A stretch of DNA of 64,000 nt. It comes from Anianabacter salinae. GTDB taxonomy: Bacteria; Pseudomonadota; Alphaproteobacteria; Rhodobacterales; Rhodobacteraceae. Of this stretch, positions 27,987 to 36,236 are shown in pieces. Position 1 is the first letter of the stretch. Each line of letters starts with the position of its first letter. Both the position numbers and the translations under genes were made by a program. The DNA is taken from NCBI RefSeq assembly GCF_019061145.1, contig NZ_JAHQZS010000005.1:124001-188000 (forward strand), written 5' to 3'. Under the pieces are notes generated by a model. That model saw nothing but the letters and a program-made list of their open reading frames with translations. It was not told the DNA's origin and made no database searches.

Positions 27987-28985
27987 ATGAGCCTCAGTGC
28001 CCGTATCGCGTGGGATGACACCGTCCTGCCCTTTCAACTCGACCGCTCGGACATCCGGGGTCGCGTCGCGCGGCTTGACGGAGTTCTGGAAAAGGTGCTG
28101 GAGCAGCACAACTATCCGCCCGCCGTCGAGGCGCTGGTGGCGGAAACCGCGCTTCTGACCGCGCTGATCGGCCAGACGATCAAGCTGCGCTGGCGGCTGT
28201 CGATCCAGGTGCGGGGTAGCGGCGCGATCCGGCTGATCGCGACGGACTACTACGCCCCCGCCGCCGAGGGAGAGCCTGCGCGCATCCGCGCCTATGCCGC
28301 CTTCGATCAGGACAAACTCGATCCTGCCAAGACCCCGTTCCAGCAGATCGACGGTGGATATTTCACCATCCTGATCGACCAGGGACAGGGCATGATGCCG
28401 TATCAGGGGATCACGCCGCTCTCCGGCTCCAGCCTTTCCGACTGCGCGCAGACCTATTTCGCGCAGTCCGAACAGCTGCCCACGCGCTTTGCGCTCAGCT
28501 TTGGCGAGGCGCAGTCGCCCGGCGATCCCGCCGCGTGGCGGGCGGGCGGCGTGATGCTGCAACACATGCCCAAGGCATCGCCCTTCGCAAGCGGCGGCGG
28601 GTCGGGCGAGGGCGGCCTGCTGGAGGCCGAGGATATCCTTGACGGCGATGAGCACGAGAACTGGAACCGCGCGAACATGCTGCTCGACACCGCGGATGAG
28701 CTCGAGCTGATCGGCCCGCAGGTCGCGCCGACCGAGTTGCTGGTGCGGCTGTTCCACGAGGAAGGACCGCGCGTCTACGATGCGCAGCCTGTCGCGTTCG
28801 GGTGCACCTGTGCGGCGGAAAAGGTCCGCGAAAGCCTGTCGATCTATTCGTCCGAGGACATCGCGACGATGGTCACCGAGGACGGCATCGTTACCGCTGA
28901 TTGCCAGTTCTGCGGCGCACATTACGAGTTTGACCCCGCGACGCTTGGCGTTGACGGGGTGGAGGCTCCGGGTGACGACGGATAG
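27987..28985 (+). CDS. hslO: Redox-regulated chaperone Hsp33 (HslO)
   Basis: Hsp33 holds unfolding proteins under oxidative stress and switches on by disulfide formation at a zinc site. From the ATG at 27987 (MSLSARIAWDD) it is 332 residues; an in-frame ATG two codons earlier (27981) is also possible. The C-terminal zinc cysteines are present as GCTC (CxC) and CQFC (CxxC). The substrate-binding core has QTIKLRWRLSIQVRGSGAIRL. It heads a compact rightward operon and overlaps the next Nudix gene by 14 bases. Confidence 0.95.
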   Translation: MSLSARIAWDDTVLPFQLDRSDIRGRVARLDGVLEKVLEQHNYPPAVEALVAETALLTALIGQTIKLRWRLSIQVRGSGAIRLIATDYYAPAAEGEPARIRAYAAFDQDKLDPAKTPFQQIDGGYFTILIDQGQGMMPYQGITPLSGSSLSDCAQTYFAQSEQLPTRFALSFGEAQSPGDPAAWRAGGVMLQHMPKASPFASGGGSGEGGLLEAEDILDGDEHENWNRANMLLDTADELELIGPQVAPTELLVRLFHEEGPRVYDAQPVAFGCTCAAEKVRESLSIYSSEDIATMVTEDGIVTADCQFCGAHYEFDPATLGVDGVEAPGDDG

Positions 28986-29577
28986 CGCGCCGGACTGGCG
29001 CAGAAGGATCGTTGCGGCGCTGGGCGAAGATCGACCGGCGTCGTCCGATTTCGACCTGAATCCCGAGGTCGTTCTGCCCGAGGGACGGGTGCTGCGCGAG
29101 GCGGGCGTGCTGGTCGCAATCGTCGGCGATCCGCCGCGCGTGATCCTGACCAAACGGTCTTCGGCGCTCAAGCATCATCCGGGTCAGATCGCGTTTCCGG
29201 GCGGCAAGGTCGATCCCGGCGATGCCGATGCCGTCGCGGCCGCCCTGCGCGAGGCCGAGGAAGAAGTCGCCTTGCCGCGCGGGTCGGTCGAGGTTCTGGG
29301 CACCATGGCGCCGCATGAGACCGTGACCGGGTTCAAGGTGACGCCAGTGGTCGCCCGGGTGACAGCGCCGTTCACCCCGATTCCCGAGGCGGGCGAGGTC
29401 GAAGAGGTGTTCGAGGTTCCGCTGGCCCATCTGGTTGATCCAGCCAATTTCCTTGTGCAATCGCGCCGTTGGCGTGGACAGCGGCGGTATTACTTTACCG
29501 TGCCCTGGGGACCCTATTACATCTGGGGCGCCACGGCGCGTATCCTGCGTGGTCTGGCCGACCGGATGGCGCCATGA
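28972..29577 (+). CDS. CoA-pyrophosphatase-type Nudix hydrolase
   Basis: The 201-residue protein carries the NuCoA motif ILTKRSSALKHHPGQIAFPGGK followed by the Nudix box (PGDADAVAAALREAEEEVAL), in which the usual first glutamate is Asp. This is the pattern of NudL-type enzymes that cleave CoA and acyl-CoA. The start is GTG at 28972 inside the end of hslO (VTTDSAPDWRRRIVAAL); the in-frame stretch before it is only an out-of-frame reading of hslO. It overlaps cca by four bases (ATGA). Confidence 0.87.
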   Translation: MTTDSAPDWRRRIVAALGEDRPASSDFDLNPEVVLPEGRVLREAGVLVAIVGDPPRVILTKRSSALKHHPGQIAFPGGKVDPGDADAVAAALREAEEEVALPRGSVEVLGTMAPHETVTGFKVTPVVARVTAPFTPIPEAGEVEEVFEVPLAHLVDPANFLVQSRRWRGQRRYYFTVPWGPYYIWGATARILRGLADRMAP

Positions 29578-30749
29578 CCCGGATCGTGGCCGACTGGATG
29601 CAGCGGCCCGAGACGCGGGCAGTGTGCGACATTCTGGCCGCAGGGGGGCACGCCGCGCTCTTCGTGGGCGGCTGCGTTCGCAACGCGCTTCTGGACGCGC
29701 CGGTGGACGATATCGACATCGCCACGGATGCCCTGCCGGACCGTGTCATGGCCCTGGCGACCGCCGCGGGCCTGAAGCCGGTTCCGACCGGTGTGGACCA
29801 CGGCACGGTGACGGTGGTGTCGGATGGTGTCCCGCACGAGGTCACGACCTTCCGGCGCGACGTGGAAACCGATGGTCGCCGCGCCGTCGTCGCCTTTACC
29901 GGTGATGTGGCCGAGGATGCGCGCAGGCGCGATTTCACCATGAACGCGCTTTATGCGCGGCCTGACGGCTCGGTGATCGACCCGCTGGGGCAGGGACTGG
30001 ACGATCTGGCCGCGCGGCGGTTGCGGTTCATTGACGACGCAGAGGCGCGCATCCGCGAGGATTACCTGCGCATCCTGCGCTTCTTTCGGTTCCATGCCTG
30101 GTATGGCGATCCGTCTGCCGGACTGGACGCCGAAGGATTGGCCGCCTGCGCCGCGCGTTCAGCCGGGATAGAGACGCTTTCGCGCGAACGGATCGGCCAC
30201 GAGATGCGCAAGCTGATGGCCGCGCCCGATCCCGCCCCATCCCTCGCCGCGATGGAGATGGCAGGCTGTCTGTTGCCGGTCCTGCCCGGGGCGTCGTCGC
30301 GCGCCTTGCCAATCCTTGTCCATCTGGAAGGCGCGGTCGGGGCCGTGCCGGACGCGATCCGACGTCTTGCGAGCCTCGGCGGCGAAGGTGCGGTGGACAG
30401 GTTGCGGTTGTCGAAGGACGATGCGCGGCGCCTGTCGCTGGTGCGAGACATGGCGCTGGGCGAGACGGGGACAGCGGACATCGCCTATCGTCACGGCGCC
30501 GATCTGGCCCGCGACGCGATTCTTGTGCGGTCCGCGCTGTACGAGGCGCCGCTCCCGGCGCGCATGGCCGAGGACATCGCACAGGGCGCCAAGGCCCGGT
30601 TTCCCATAGAGGCGGCGGACCTGATGCCGGACTGGACCGGCAAGGCGCTGGGCGACCGGTTGCGGCAGCTTGAAGACGACTGGATCGCGTCCGGCTTCAC
30701 GCTCGACCGGGACACGCTGCTGGCGCGCGCAGCGGCAAAGGACCAATGA
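29574..30749 (+). CDS. cca: CCA tRNA nucleotidyltransferase / poly(A) polymerase family
   Basis: The enzyme adds or repairs the 3' CCA of tRNA. The 391-residue class II protein has the nucleotidyltransferase signature FVGGCVRNALLDAPVDDIDIATDA with the DxD metal pair (about residues 32-54). It then has RRDFTMNALYA and the neck element DYLRILRFFRFHAWYG. The start overlaps the upstream Nudix stop (ATGA). A Rhodobacterales CCA enzyme is expected here; the polymerase-only alternative cannot be excluded by eye. Confidence 0.93.
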   Translation: MTRIVADWMQRPETRAVCDILAAGGHAALFVGGCVRNALLDAPVDDIDIATDALPDRVMALATAAGLKPVPTGVDHGTVTVVSDGVPHEVTTFRRDVETDGRRAVVAFTGDVAEDARRRDFTMNALYARPDGSVIDPLGQGLDDLAARRLRFIDDAEARIREDYLRILRFFRFHAWYGDPSAGLDAEGLAACAARSAGIETLSRERIGHEMRKLMAAPDPAPSLAAMEMAGCLLPVLPGASSRALPILVHLEGAVGAVPDAIRRLASLGGEGAVDRLRLSKDDARRLSLVRDMALGETGTADIAYRHGADLARDAILVRSALYEAPLPARMAEDIAQGAKARFPIEAADLMPDWTGKALGDRLRQLEDDWIASGFTLDRDTLLARAAAKDQ

Positions 30750-30828
30750 CGCAGGGGCAGTTTTTGCCTCAACGCCTTGAACGCTATATCGAACCGGACA
30801 CGGGGCATGCAGCGCCCGGCGAGGATTC

Positions 30829-32661
30829 ATGAAACTTGGAAATCTGATCGACGCTTTCCGTCCCGCTGACGGTCCGCCACCGCGCACGCTGGGCGCGTTC
30901 TTCTTGTGGTGCCTTGGCGGGGCGATGCCTGTGCTTTGGGTGGCTGCCGCCATTTCGGCAGTGGCGGGCACGCTTGAGGTGATGACGGCGATGCTGCTGG
31001 GCATCGTCATCGACGCGGCTGTGGGGTCTGGCTCGCCCGCGAGTTTCTTCAGCACCAACTGGGGCCTCGTGGCGGGCGTCACCGCCTTCTTCCTGATCCT
31101 GCGCCCCATCGCCTTTGGCTTGTCCTCTGCCGCGAACTCGATCGTCGTTGTGCCCAACCTCAACCCGCTGGTCCTGTCGCGGCTGCACCGCTGGACGCTG
31201 GGGCAGGCCGTGACCTTCTTCGACGACGATTTCGCGGGCCGGATCGCGCAAAAGCAGATGCAGACCGCCCGTGCCGTCACCGAGGTGACGAACGAGATGA
31301 TAAACGTCGTCGCCTTTGCGCTGGCGTCGCTGGTGGCCTCGACGGTTCTGCTGACCTCGATCAACGGCTGGATCGCCCTGTCGCTGGCTGTCTGGCTGGT
31401 GGGGTATCTGTGGATGATTCGCTGGTTCATGCCGCGCGTGCGCACGCGGTCGATGGCACGGGCGGGGGCGCGGGCCATGGTGTCGGGCCAGGTCGTCGAT
31501 ACTGTGACCAACATCAAGACGGTCAAGCTGTTCGCCCATGCCGACCACGAGGATCGCGCGGCGCTGGGCGCGATGTCGACGTTCCGTGACCGCGCGCTTG
31601 CCTTCGGCTGGATGGCGGCGGGCTTTCGCTTTGCGCTGATGGCGGTGGCTGGCATTCTTCCGGTCATGCTGATCGGCGGGACGCTGTTCCTTTGGTCGCG
31701 CGGATTGGCGAGCCCCGGCGATATCGCCGCGTCCGGCGCCATTTCCATCCGCATCGCGCAAATGACGGGCTGGGTGAGCTTCACCCTGATGGCGGTCTAC
31801 GCCAATGTCGGCGAGGTCGAGGATGGCATGAAGACGCTGACGCCGCCGCATACGCTGGTCGATGCGCCAGATGCCGTCGATCTGCCCAGCGCGGGCGAGG
31901 TTCATTTCGATCGCGTAACCTTTACCTATGGCAGGGAAAGCGGCGGCATCGACGACATCGACCTGACTGTGGCCAAGGGCGAAAAACTGGGCGTTGTCGG
32001 TGCATCGGGCGCCGGGAAATCGACCCTCGTTGCGCTGCTGTTGCGGCTCTATGACGCCGAGAAAGGCACCATTCGCATCGACGGGCACGACATCGCCAGC
32101 GTCACGCAGGAAAGCCTGCGGCGGCAGATCGGCATGGTCACGCAGGAAACCGCGATGTTCAACCGCTCGGCGCGCGAGAACATCCTGTATGGCCGCCCCG
32201 ACGCGACCGAGGAAGAAATGGTCACCGCCGCGGAACGCGCCCGGGCGCATGAGTTCATCCTGGGTCTGAAGGATTTCAAGGGTCGCACCGGCTATGCCGC
32301 GCATCTGGGTGAGCGGGGGGTCAAGCTGTCGGGCGGGCAGCGCCAGCGCATCGCGCTGGCCCGTGCCATTCTCAAGGATGCCCCGATCCTCGTGCTGGAC
32401 GAGGCGACAAGCGCGCTCGATTCCGAGGTGGAGGCCGAAATCCAGGTGGCGCTGGACGAGGTGATGGAGGGCAAGACCGTGCTGGCCGTCGCGCACCGGC
32501 TGTCCACGATTGCCCGGATGGACCGGATCGTGGTTCTGGACGAAGGGCGGATCGTCGAGGAAGGCACCCACCGAGAGCTGCTGGCCAAGCGCGGTCTTTA
32601 CGCCCGCTACTGGGACCGGCAGTCGGGTGGCTTCATCGGATTGACCGAGGCGGCCGAGTGA
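30829..32661 (+). CDS. ABC exporter half-transporter (MsbA/multidrug type)
   Basis: The 610-residue protein fuses six predicted membrane segments (about 20-310) to an ATPase with Walker A VGASGAGKSTLVALLL, signature LSGGQRQRIALARAI and Walker B ILVLDEATSALD. It should homodimerise in the inner membrane and export a lipid or drug-like substrate, which cannot be named. GAGGA precedes the ATG. It overlaps the RNA methyltransferase start by four bases and is part of the hslO-cca transcription unit by spacing (79 bases after cca). Confidence 0.93.
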   Translation: MKLGNLIDAFRPADGPPPRTLGAFFLWCLGGAMPVLWVAAAISAVAGTLEVMTAMLLGIVIDAAVGSGSPASFFSTNWGLVAGVTAFFLILRPIAFGLSSAANSIVVVPNLNPLVLSRLHRWTLGQAVTFFDDDFAGRIAQKQMQTARAVTEVTNEMINVVAFALASLVASTVLLTSINGWIALSLAVWLVGYLWMIRWFMPRVRTRSMARAGARAMVSGQVVDTVTNIKTVKLFAHADHEDRAALGAMSTFRDRALAFGWMAAGFRFALMAVAGILPVMLIGGTLFLWSRGLASPGDIAASGAISIRIAQMTGWVSFTLMAVYANVGEVEDGMKTLTPPHTLVDAPDAVDLPSAGEVHFDRVTFTYGRESGGIDDIDLTVAKGEKLGVVGASGAGKSTLVALLLRLYDAEKGTIRIDGHDIASVTQESLRRQIGMVTQETAMFNRSARENILYGRPDATEEEMVTAAERARAHEFILGLKDFKGRTGYAAHLGERGVKLSGGQRQRIALARAILKDAPILVLDEATSALDSEVEAEIQVALDEVMEGKTVLAVAHRLSTIARMDRIVVLDEGRIVEEGTHRELLAKRGLYARYWDRQSGGFIGLTEAAE

Positions 32662-33875
32662 CAGACCTGACGATCGAACGGCTGGGGCATCTGGGGGACG
32701 GCATCGCCTCTGGTCCCGTTTTCGTGCCCCTGACCCTGCCGGGTGAGAGGGTCGCAGGCGAGATCGACGGCGACCGCATGCCTTCGCCGCGAATCGTCAC
32801 GCCTTCCCCGCAACGGGTTTCCCCGCCGTGCGGGCACTTCAAGACCTGCGGCGGCTGCGCGCTTCAACATGCCTCGGATGGCTTTGTCGCGGACTGGAAG
32901 GCGGAAGTGGTGTGCACGGCGCTGGCCGCGCAGGGGCTCGATGCGCCGATTCGCGGCGTCCACACCTCGCCGCCTGCGTCGCGTCGCCGGGCCACGCTGT
33001 CGGGGCGCCGCACCAAGAAGGGCGCGCTGGTGGGGTTTCATGCCCGCGCCTCGGACGTGATCGTGGATATTCCCGGCTGCACTTTGTTGCTGCCGCAGAT
33101 CGTCGCGCTGCGCCCGGTGCTTGAGGGGCTGACGATCCTTGGCGGCAGCCGGAAGGCCGAGCTTGGCTTTGCCATCACATGGTCCGACCTGGGCGCGGAT
33201 ATCGCCGTGTGGGGCGGCAAGCCGCTTGACGGCCCGCTGCGTGCCGCGCTTGCGGTGGAGGTGGGCAAGCACGGCCTGGCCCGCCTGACCTGGGACGGCG
33301 AATGGATCGCGGAACGTGCGCCGCCGGTGCAGTCGATGGACGGCATAGCCGTCGTTCCGCCTCCGGGCGCGTTTCTGCAGGCGACTGTCGAGGGCGAAGA
33401 CGCGCTGCGGCGTGCCGTGGAGGAAGCCGTCGGCCCCGCCCGCCGAATCGTCGACCTGTTTGCGGGGTGCGGCACCTTCGCGCTGCCGCTGTCGCGCGGC
33501 GCCGAGGTTCTTGCTGTCGAGGGCGATGCCGCGCTTTTGGCCGCGCTCGAAACCGCGTGGCGCAAGGCGCAAGGGCTGCGCACGATCAGGCAGGAAAAGC
33601 GCGATCTGTTCCGCAGGCCGCTGCTGCCGGACGAGTTGGCCGGGTATGATGCCGTGGTGATCGACCCGCCGCGTGCGGGGGCCGAGGCGCAGATGGACCA
33701 GATTGCCGCGTCCGATGTGCCTGTCGTCGCGGCGGTGTCCTGCAATCCCGTCACCTTTGCCCGCGACGCGCGACGTCTGGTGTCGGCGGGATACCGGATC
33801 GACTGGATCGACGTCGTGGACCAGTTTCGCTGGTCGCCCCATGTCGAGCTGGTGGCACGGATCACGCGCGTGTGA
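32658..33875 (+). CDS. Class I SAM-dependent RNA m5U methyltransferase (RlmD/TrmA-like)
   Basis: The 405-residue protein has a short TRAM-like N-domain (LGHLGDGIASGPVFVPLTLPGERVAG), the iron-sulfur cysteines CGHFKTCGGCALQH, SAM motif VDLFAGCGTFALPL (about residues 270-283) and the catalytic cysteine in SCNPVTFARD. This is the RumA/RlmD family that makes 5-methyluridine in 23S rRNA. Which uridine it targets I cannot read. The start is GTG, overlapping the ABC gene stop by four bases. Confidence 0.92.
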   Translation: MTDLTIERLGHLGDGIASGPVFVPLTLPGERVAGEIDGDRMPSPRIVTPSPQRVSPPCGHFKTCGGCALQHASDGFVADWKAEVVCTALAAQGLDAPIRGVHTSPPASRRRATLSGRRTKKGALVGFHARASDVIVDIPGCTLLLPQIVALRPVLEGLTILGGSRKAELGFAITWSDLGADIAVWGGKPLDGPLRAALAVEVGKHGLARLTWDGEWIAERAPPVQSMDGIAVVPPPGAFLQATVEGEDALRRAVEEAVGPARRIVDLFAGCGTFALPLSRGAEVLAVEGDAALLAALETAWRKAQGLRTIRQEKRDLFRRPLLPDELAGYDAVVIDPPRAGAEAQMDQIAASDVPVVAAVSCNPVTFARDARRLVSAGYRIDWIDVVDQFRWSPHVELVARITRV

Positions 33876-33973
33876 CGGTGTCGCCCTGCCGAGCCGTAAT
33901 CAAGCGGCTGTTCTGACGCCCATTTTTGCGGTAAAAGGTCGGCAAAACAATGGCGCCTGTCGGGCAGGGGACA

Positions 33974-34465
33974 ATGCGGTCAATCAAACTTCTTCTGGCT
34001 GTCGTGCTGCTGCTGGGCATCACGGCGTGCGCTCCATCCAAGTTCAAGACCTATCGCGGCCCAGAGGTCACGCGCGTCCTCGTCTTCAAGGAGGATCGAA
34101 AGTTGTTCCTGATGCACCATTACAAGGTGCTCAAGGATTACGACATCGGGCTGGGATTCGCGCCCGACGGTCACAAGGCGTTCGAAGGTGACGGTCGCAC
34201 GCCGGAAGGTACCTATTACATCGACCGCCGCAATCCGAACTCGGCGTTCCACCTGTCGATCGGCATTTCCTATCCCAATCCGGTCGATGTCGAGGTCGCC
34301 CGCGCCGCCGGTCGCTCGCCGGGCGGAGACATCTTCATCCACGGCGAAGCGCGGCCCGACAAGCCACGCGACTGGACCTGGGGATGCATCGCGGTCTCGA
34401 ACAAAGAGATCGAGTGGATCTATGCGATGGTGCGGGACGGCACGCCGATCGACATCTATCCATAA
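33974..34465 (+). CDS. L,D-transpeptidase (YkuD) lipoprotein
   Basis: The 163-residue protein starts MRSIKLLLAVVLLLGITACA with a lipobox ending at Cys19, so it is a predicted lipoprotein. The YkuD domain has EGDGRTPEGTYYIDRR, FLSIGISYPN-like FHLSIGISYP, the catalytic histidine in IFIHGEARPDKPRD and cysteine in TWGCIAVSN. L,D-transpeptidases cross-link peptidoglycan at 3-3 positions or attach lipoproteins. I chose the start at 33974 because it begins the signal peptide; a frame start at 33950 is possible. Confidence 0.9.
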   Translation: MRSIKLLLAVVLLLGITACAPSKFKTYRGPEVTRVLVFKEDRKLFLMHHYKVLKDYDIGLGFAPDGHKAFEGDGRTPEGTYYIDRRNPNSAFHLSIGISYPNPVDVEVARAAGRSPGGDIFIHGEARPDKPRDWTWGCIAVSNKEIEWIYAMVRDGTPIDIYP

Positions 34466-34495
34466 CGATCGGCGCCAAAGTCAGCCTTAGAGGCG

Positions 34496-35068
34496 TCAGC
34501 CTTGGCCGAAGGTTACGGCAGGCGTCGCTTCTGACACCGCTTGCGGCGCGCGCTGCGAGCCCATCACCAGAGTCCACCAGATCTTGCCGCCGTCTTCTTG
34601 GAAATAGTCGAACCCCATGTCGTTCGCGTCGGGGTCGAGAATCACTTCGCGCGTGGCAGTCTCGTTCATCCAGGCGCCGAGCGTCTCGAGCTCGGTCTCG
34701 AAGGTCTCGGAAATCGCTTCACCTTCAAGGCGACCATTGTATCCGACGCGGCGAACCCGGTCGACGGGCGACGATCCGTCAGAGCCGAAGTGCCAGGGGC
34801 GGTTCTGCACGGCCATGTCGCGGGAGTGGGTCGCGGCGGCTGCATTCAACTCTGCACTCAGCTGGACTTGCGTCAGCCCGTTCGACGCCCGGAGCGCGTT
34901 TACGGCGTCAAGCATCCGGAACTGCACGCGGGATTGTTCCCCGAATCCAAGGCGATACACCTGCGGCAACGGCTTGCCGTCCGGGCCAAGCCGAGGCTCT
35001 GTCACCGTCGGACCGCAAGCCGAGACCAGAAGTGCAAGTGCCGTTACGGCAAGCGAAAGTCGTTTCAT
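34496..35068 (-). CDS. CAP (SCP/PR-1)-domain lipoprotein
   Basis: The 190-residue protein has a lipoprotein signal (MKRLSLAVTALALLVSACGP, lipobox Cys18) and a CAP domain. Visible CAP features are LSAELNAAAATHSRDMAVQNRPWHFG (split), with the conserved histidine and the HxG-like WHFGSDGSS, and the C-terminal GGKIWWTLVMG. Bacterial CAP proteins are extracytoplasmic and of uncertain function. It sits between two L,D-transpeptidases and runs opposite to both, convergent with the first. Confidence 0.88.
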   Translation of the reverse strand: MKRLSLAVTALALLVSACGPTVTEPRLGPDGKPLPQVYRLGFGEQSRVQFRMLDAVNALRASNGLTQVQLSAELNAAAATHSRDMAVQNRPWHFGSDGSSPVDRVRRVGYNGRLEGEAISETFETELETLGAWMNETATREVILDPDANDMGFDYFQEDGGKIWWTLVMGSQRAPQAVSEATPAVTFGQG

Positions 35069-35226
35069 GAGTAAGTTTGCCCTTAGCGAATCCAGCGCGA
35101 CTATACCGTTGAAGCGACCGGGCGAAACGCCACAGGCCGGGATCGGCGGAACCACGCTGGTTTGATTTGCGACTGAGGCATTTACGCAATAAAATGGCAA
35201 CAATCAAAGCTTCCGGGATGCGACCA

Positions 35227-35835
35227 ATGACGCAAGACAAATTCTCTGGCCTTAGCCGCCGTGGCTTCCTTGCTGCCGGGGCCGCTGCGATCTCTGCTCC
35301 TGCGTTCGCGCAGGACGGTGGCGTGACCGGCGCCGGGACGATCGAGTTCGAGGGCGATCTTTCCGCGACGGCCCGGCACAACATTTCCAGCTTCCGGGCT
35401 CTGGAATGGCAGCCGTATTTCTCGAATCTGCGCAACGGTGCGATTCTCGTCGATGTGCAAAGCCGCGCGCTGCACTACTGGAACGAGGATCAGACCATCT
35501 ACAAGCTGTTCCCGACCAGCGTGCCGCTGACCGAGGACATGACCCGTCGTGGCCGCACATCGGTGGTGCAGAAGGTGGAAGGCCCGTCCTGGCGGCCCAC
35601 ACCTGCGATGAAAAAGCGCAATCCCGCGTGGCCGGACTTTGTCGGCCCCGGCCCGGACAACCCGCTGGGCACGCATGCGCTGTACCTGTCGTGGACGTAT
35701 TACCGCATCCACGGCACGCATGACACGCGCAAGATCGGCCGCCGATCATCGAACGGTTGCATCGGGCTTTACAACGAGCACATCGCCGAGCTTTTCGGAA
35801 TGGCAAAGGTCGGCACGCAAGTGTTGCTAATTTGA
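35227..35835 (+). CDS. L,D-transpeptidase (ErfK/YbiS) with Tat signal
   Basis: The 202-residue protein begins MTQDKFSGLSRRGFLAAGAA, a twin-arginine signal, with APAFAQ as the probable cleavage site. The YkuD domain has WRPTPAMKKRNPAWPDFVGPGPDNPLGTHALYLS, split, the histidine in RIHGTHDT and the cysteine in SNGCIGLYNEH. It is a distinct family from the lipoprotein form at 33974. An upstream ATG at 35167 is in frame but precedes the signal. The protein is expected to be periplasmic. Confidence 0.92.
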   Translation: MTQDKFSGLSRRGFLAAGAAAISAPAFAQDGGVTGAGTIEFEGDLSATARHNISSFRALEWQPYFSNLRNGAILVDVQSRALHYWNEDQTIYKLFPTSVPLTEDMTRRGRTSVVQKVEGPSWRPTPAMKKRNPAWPDFVGPGPDNPLGTHALYLSWTYYRIHGTHDTRKIGRRSSNGCIGLYNEHIAELFGMAKVGTQVLLI

Positions 35836-35876
35836 CGACGTTGGGGCCAGTTTGCGTTTGAACCCGTGTTCGACGT

Positions 35877-35906
35877 TTGCATCGGCAGAATGGCGCTATG
35901 TATACG
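35877..35906 (+). promoter_or_regulatory. Candidate promoter for the small exported protein
   Basis: TTGCAT (35877-35882), an 18-base spacer and TATACG (35901-35906) precede a CCGGAGG ribosome site and the ATG at 35971. Confidence 0.4.
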
Positions 35907-35970
35907 GAAGATACCAGGTACAGTCACAGCCCGTGATAGGTATGTCCATCGGGCCTAACCGGAGGTTAAC

Positions 35971-36153
35971 ATGAAAAAAGTTGCACTCGCTGCCGCTCTC
36001 GCACTGACCACTTCGACCGCATTCGCTGGCGGCTACGAAGCACCCGTCATGGAGCCGCAGATCGTTGTCGAAGAAACCGCTTCTTCGTCGGCACCCGGCC
36101 TTGTCGTTGCCCTGCTCGTTCTGGCAGTCGCAGCCGCAGCCATCGCACGCTGA
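35971..36153 (+). CDS. Small exported protein with C-terminal membrane segment
   Basis: The 60-residue product has a Sec signal peptide (MKKVALAAALALTTSTAFAG), a short acidic stretch (PVMEPQIVVEETASS) and a C-terminal hydrophobic segment (PGLVVALLVLAVAAAAIA). It has a strong CCGGAGG ribosome site and is followed by two tight hairpins. Similar short proteins occur beside hemH in Rhodobacterales. I do not know its function. The strong expression signals suggest an abundant envelope peptide. Confidence 0.8.
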   Translation: MKKVALAAALALTTSTAFAGGYEAPVMEPQIVVEETASSSAPGLVVALLVLAVAAAAIAR

Positions 36154-36157
36154 TATC

Positions 36158-36209
36158 TCTCCTTCGGGAGAACGGAAAACGGCGGTGAAGCAATTCACCG
36201 CCGTTTTTC
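36158..36209. terminator. Double-hairpin terminator with tetraloops
   Basis: TCTCC/GGAGA closes on a TTCG tetraloop (36158-36171). A second stem of 14 perfect pairs (36176-36189 with 36194-36207) closes on a GCAA tetraloop and is followed by TTTTT; the left A4 makes it usable on the minus strand for hemH as well. Confidence 0.93.
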
Positions 36210-36236
36210 TTTGTGAATTAAGGACTTGGCGAAGAC

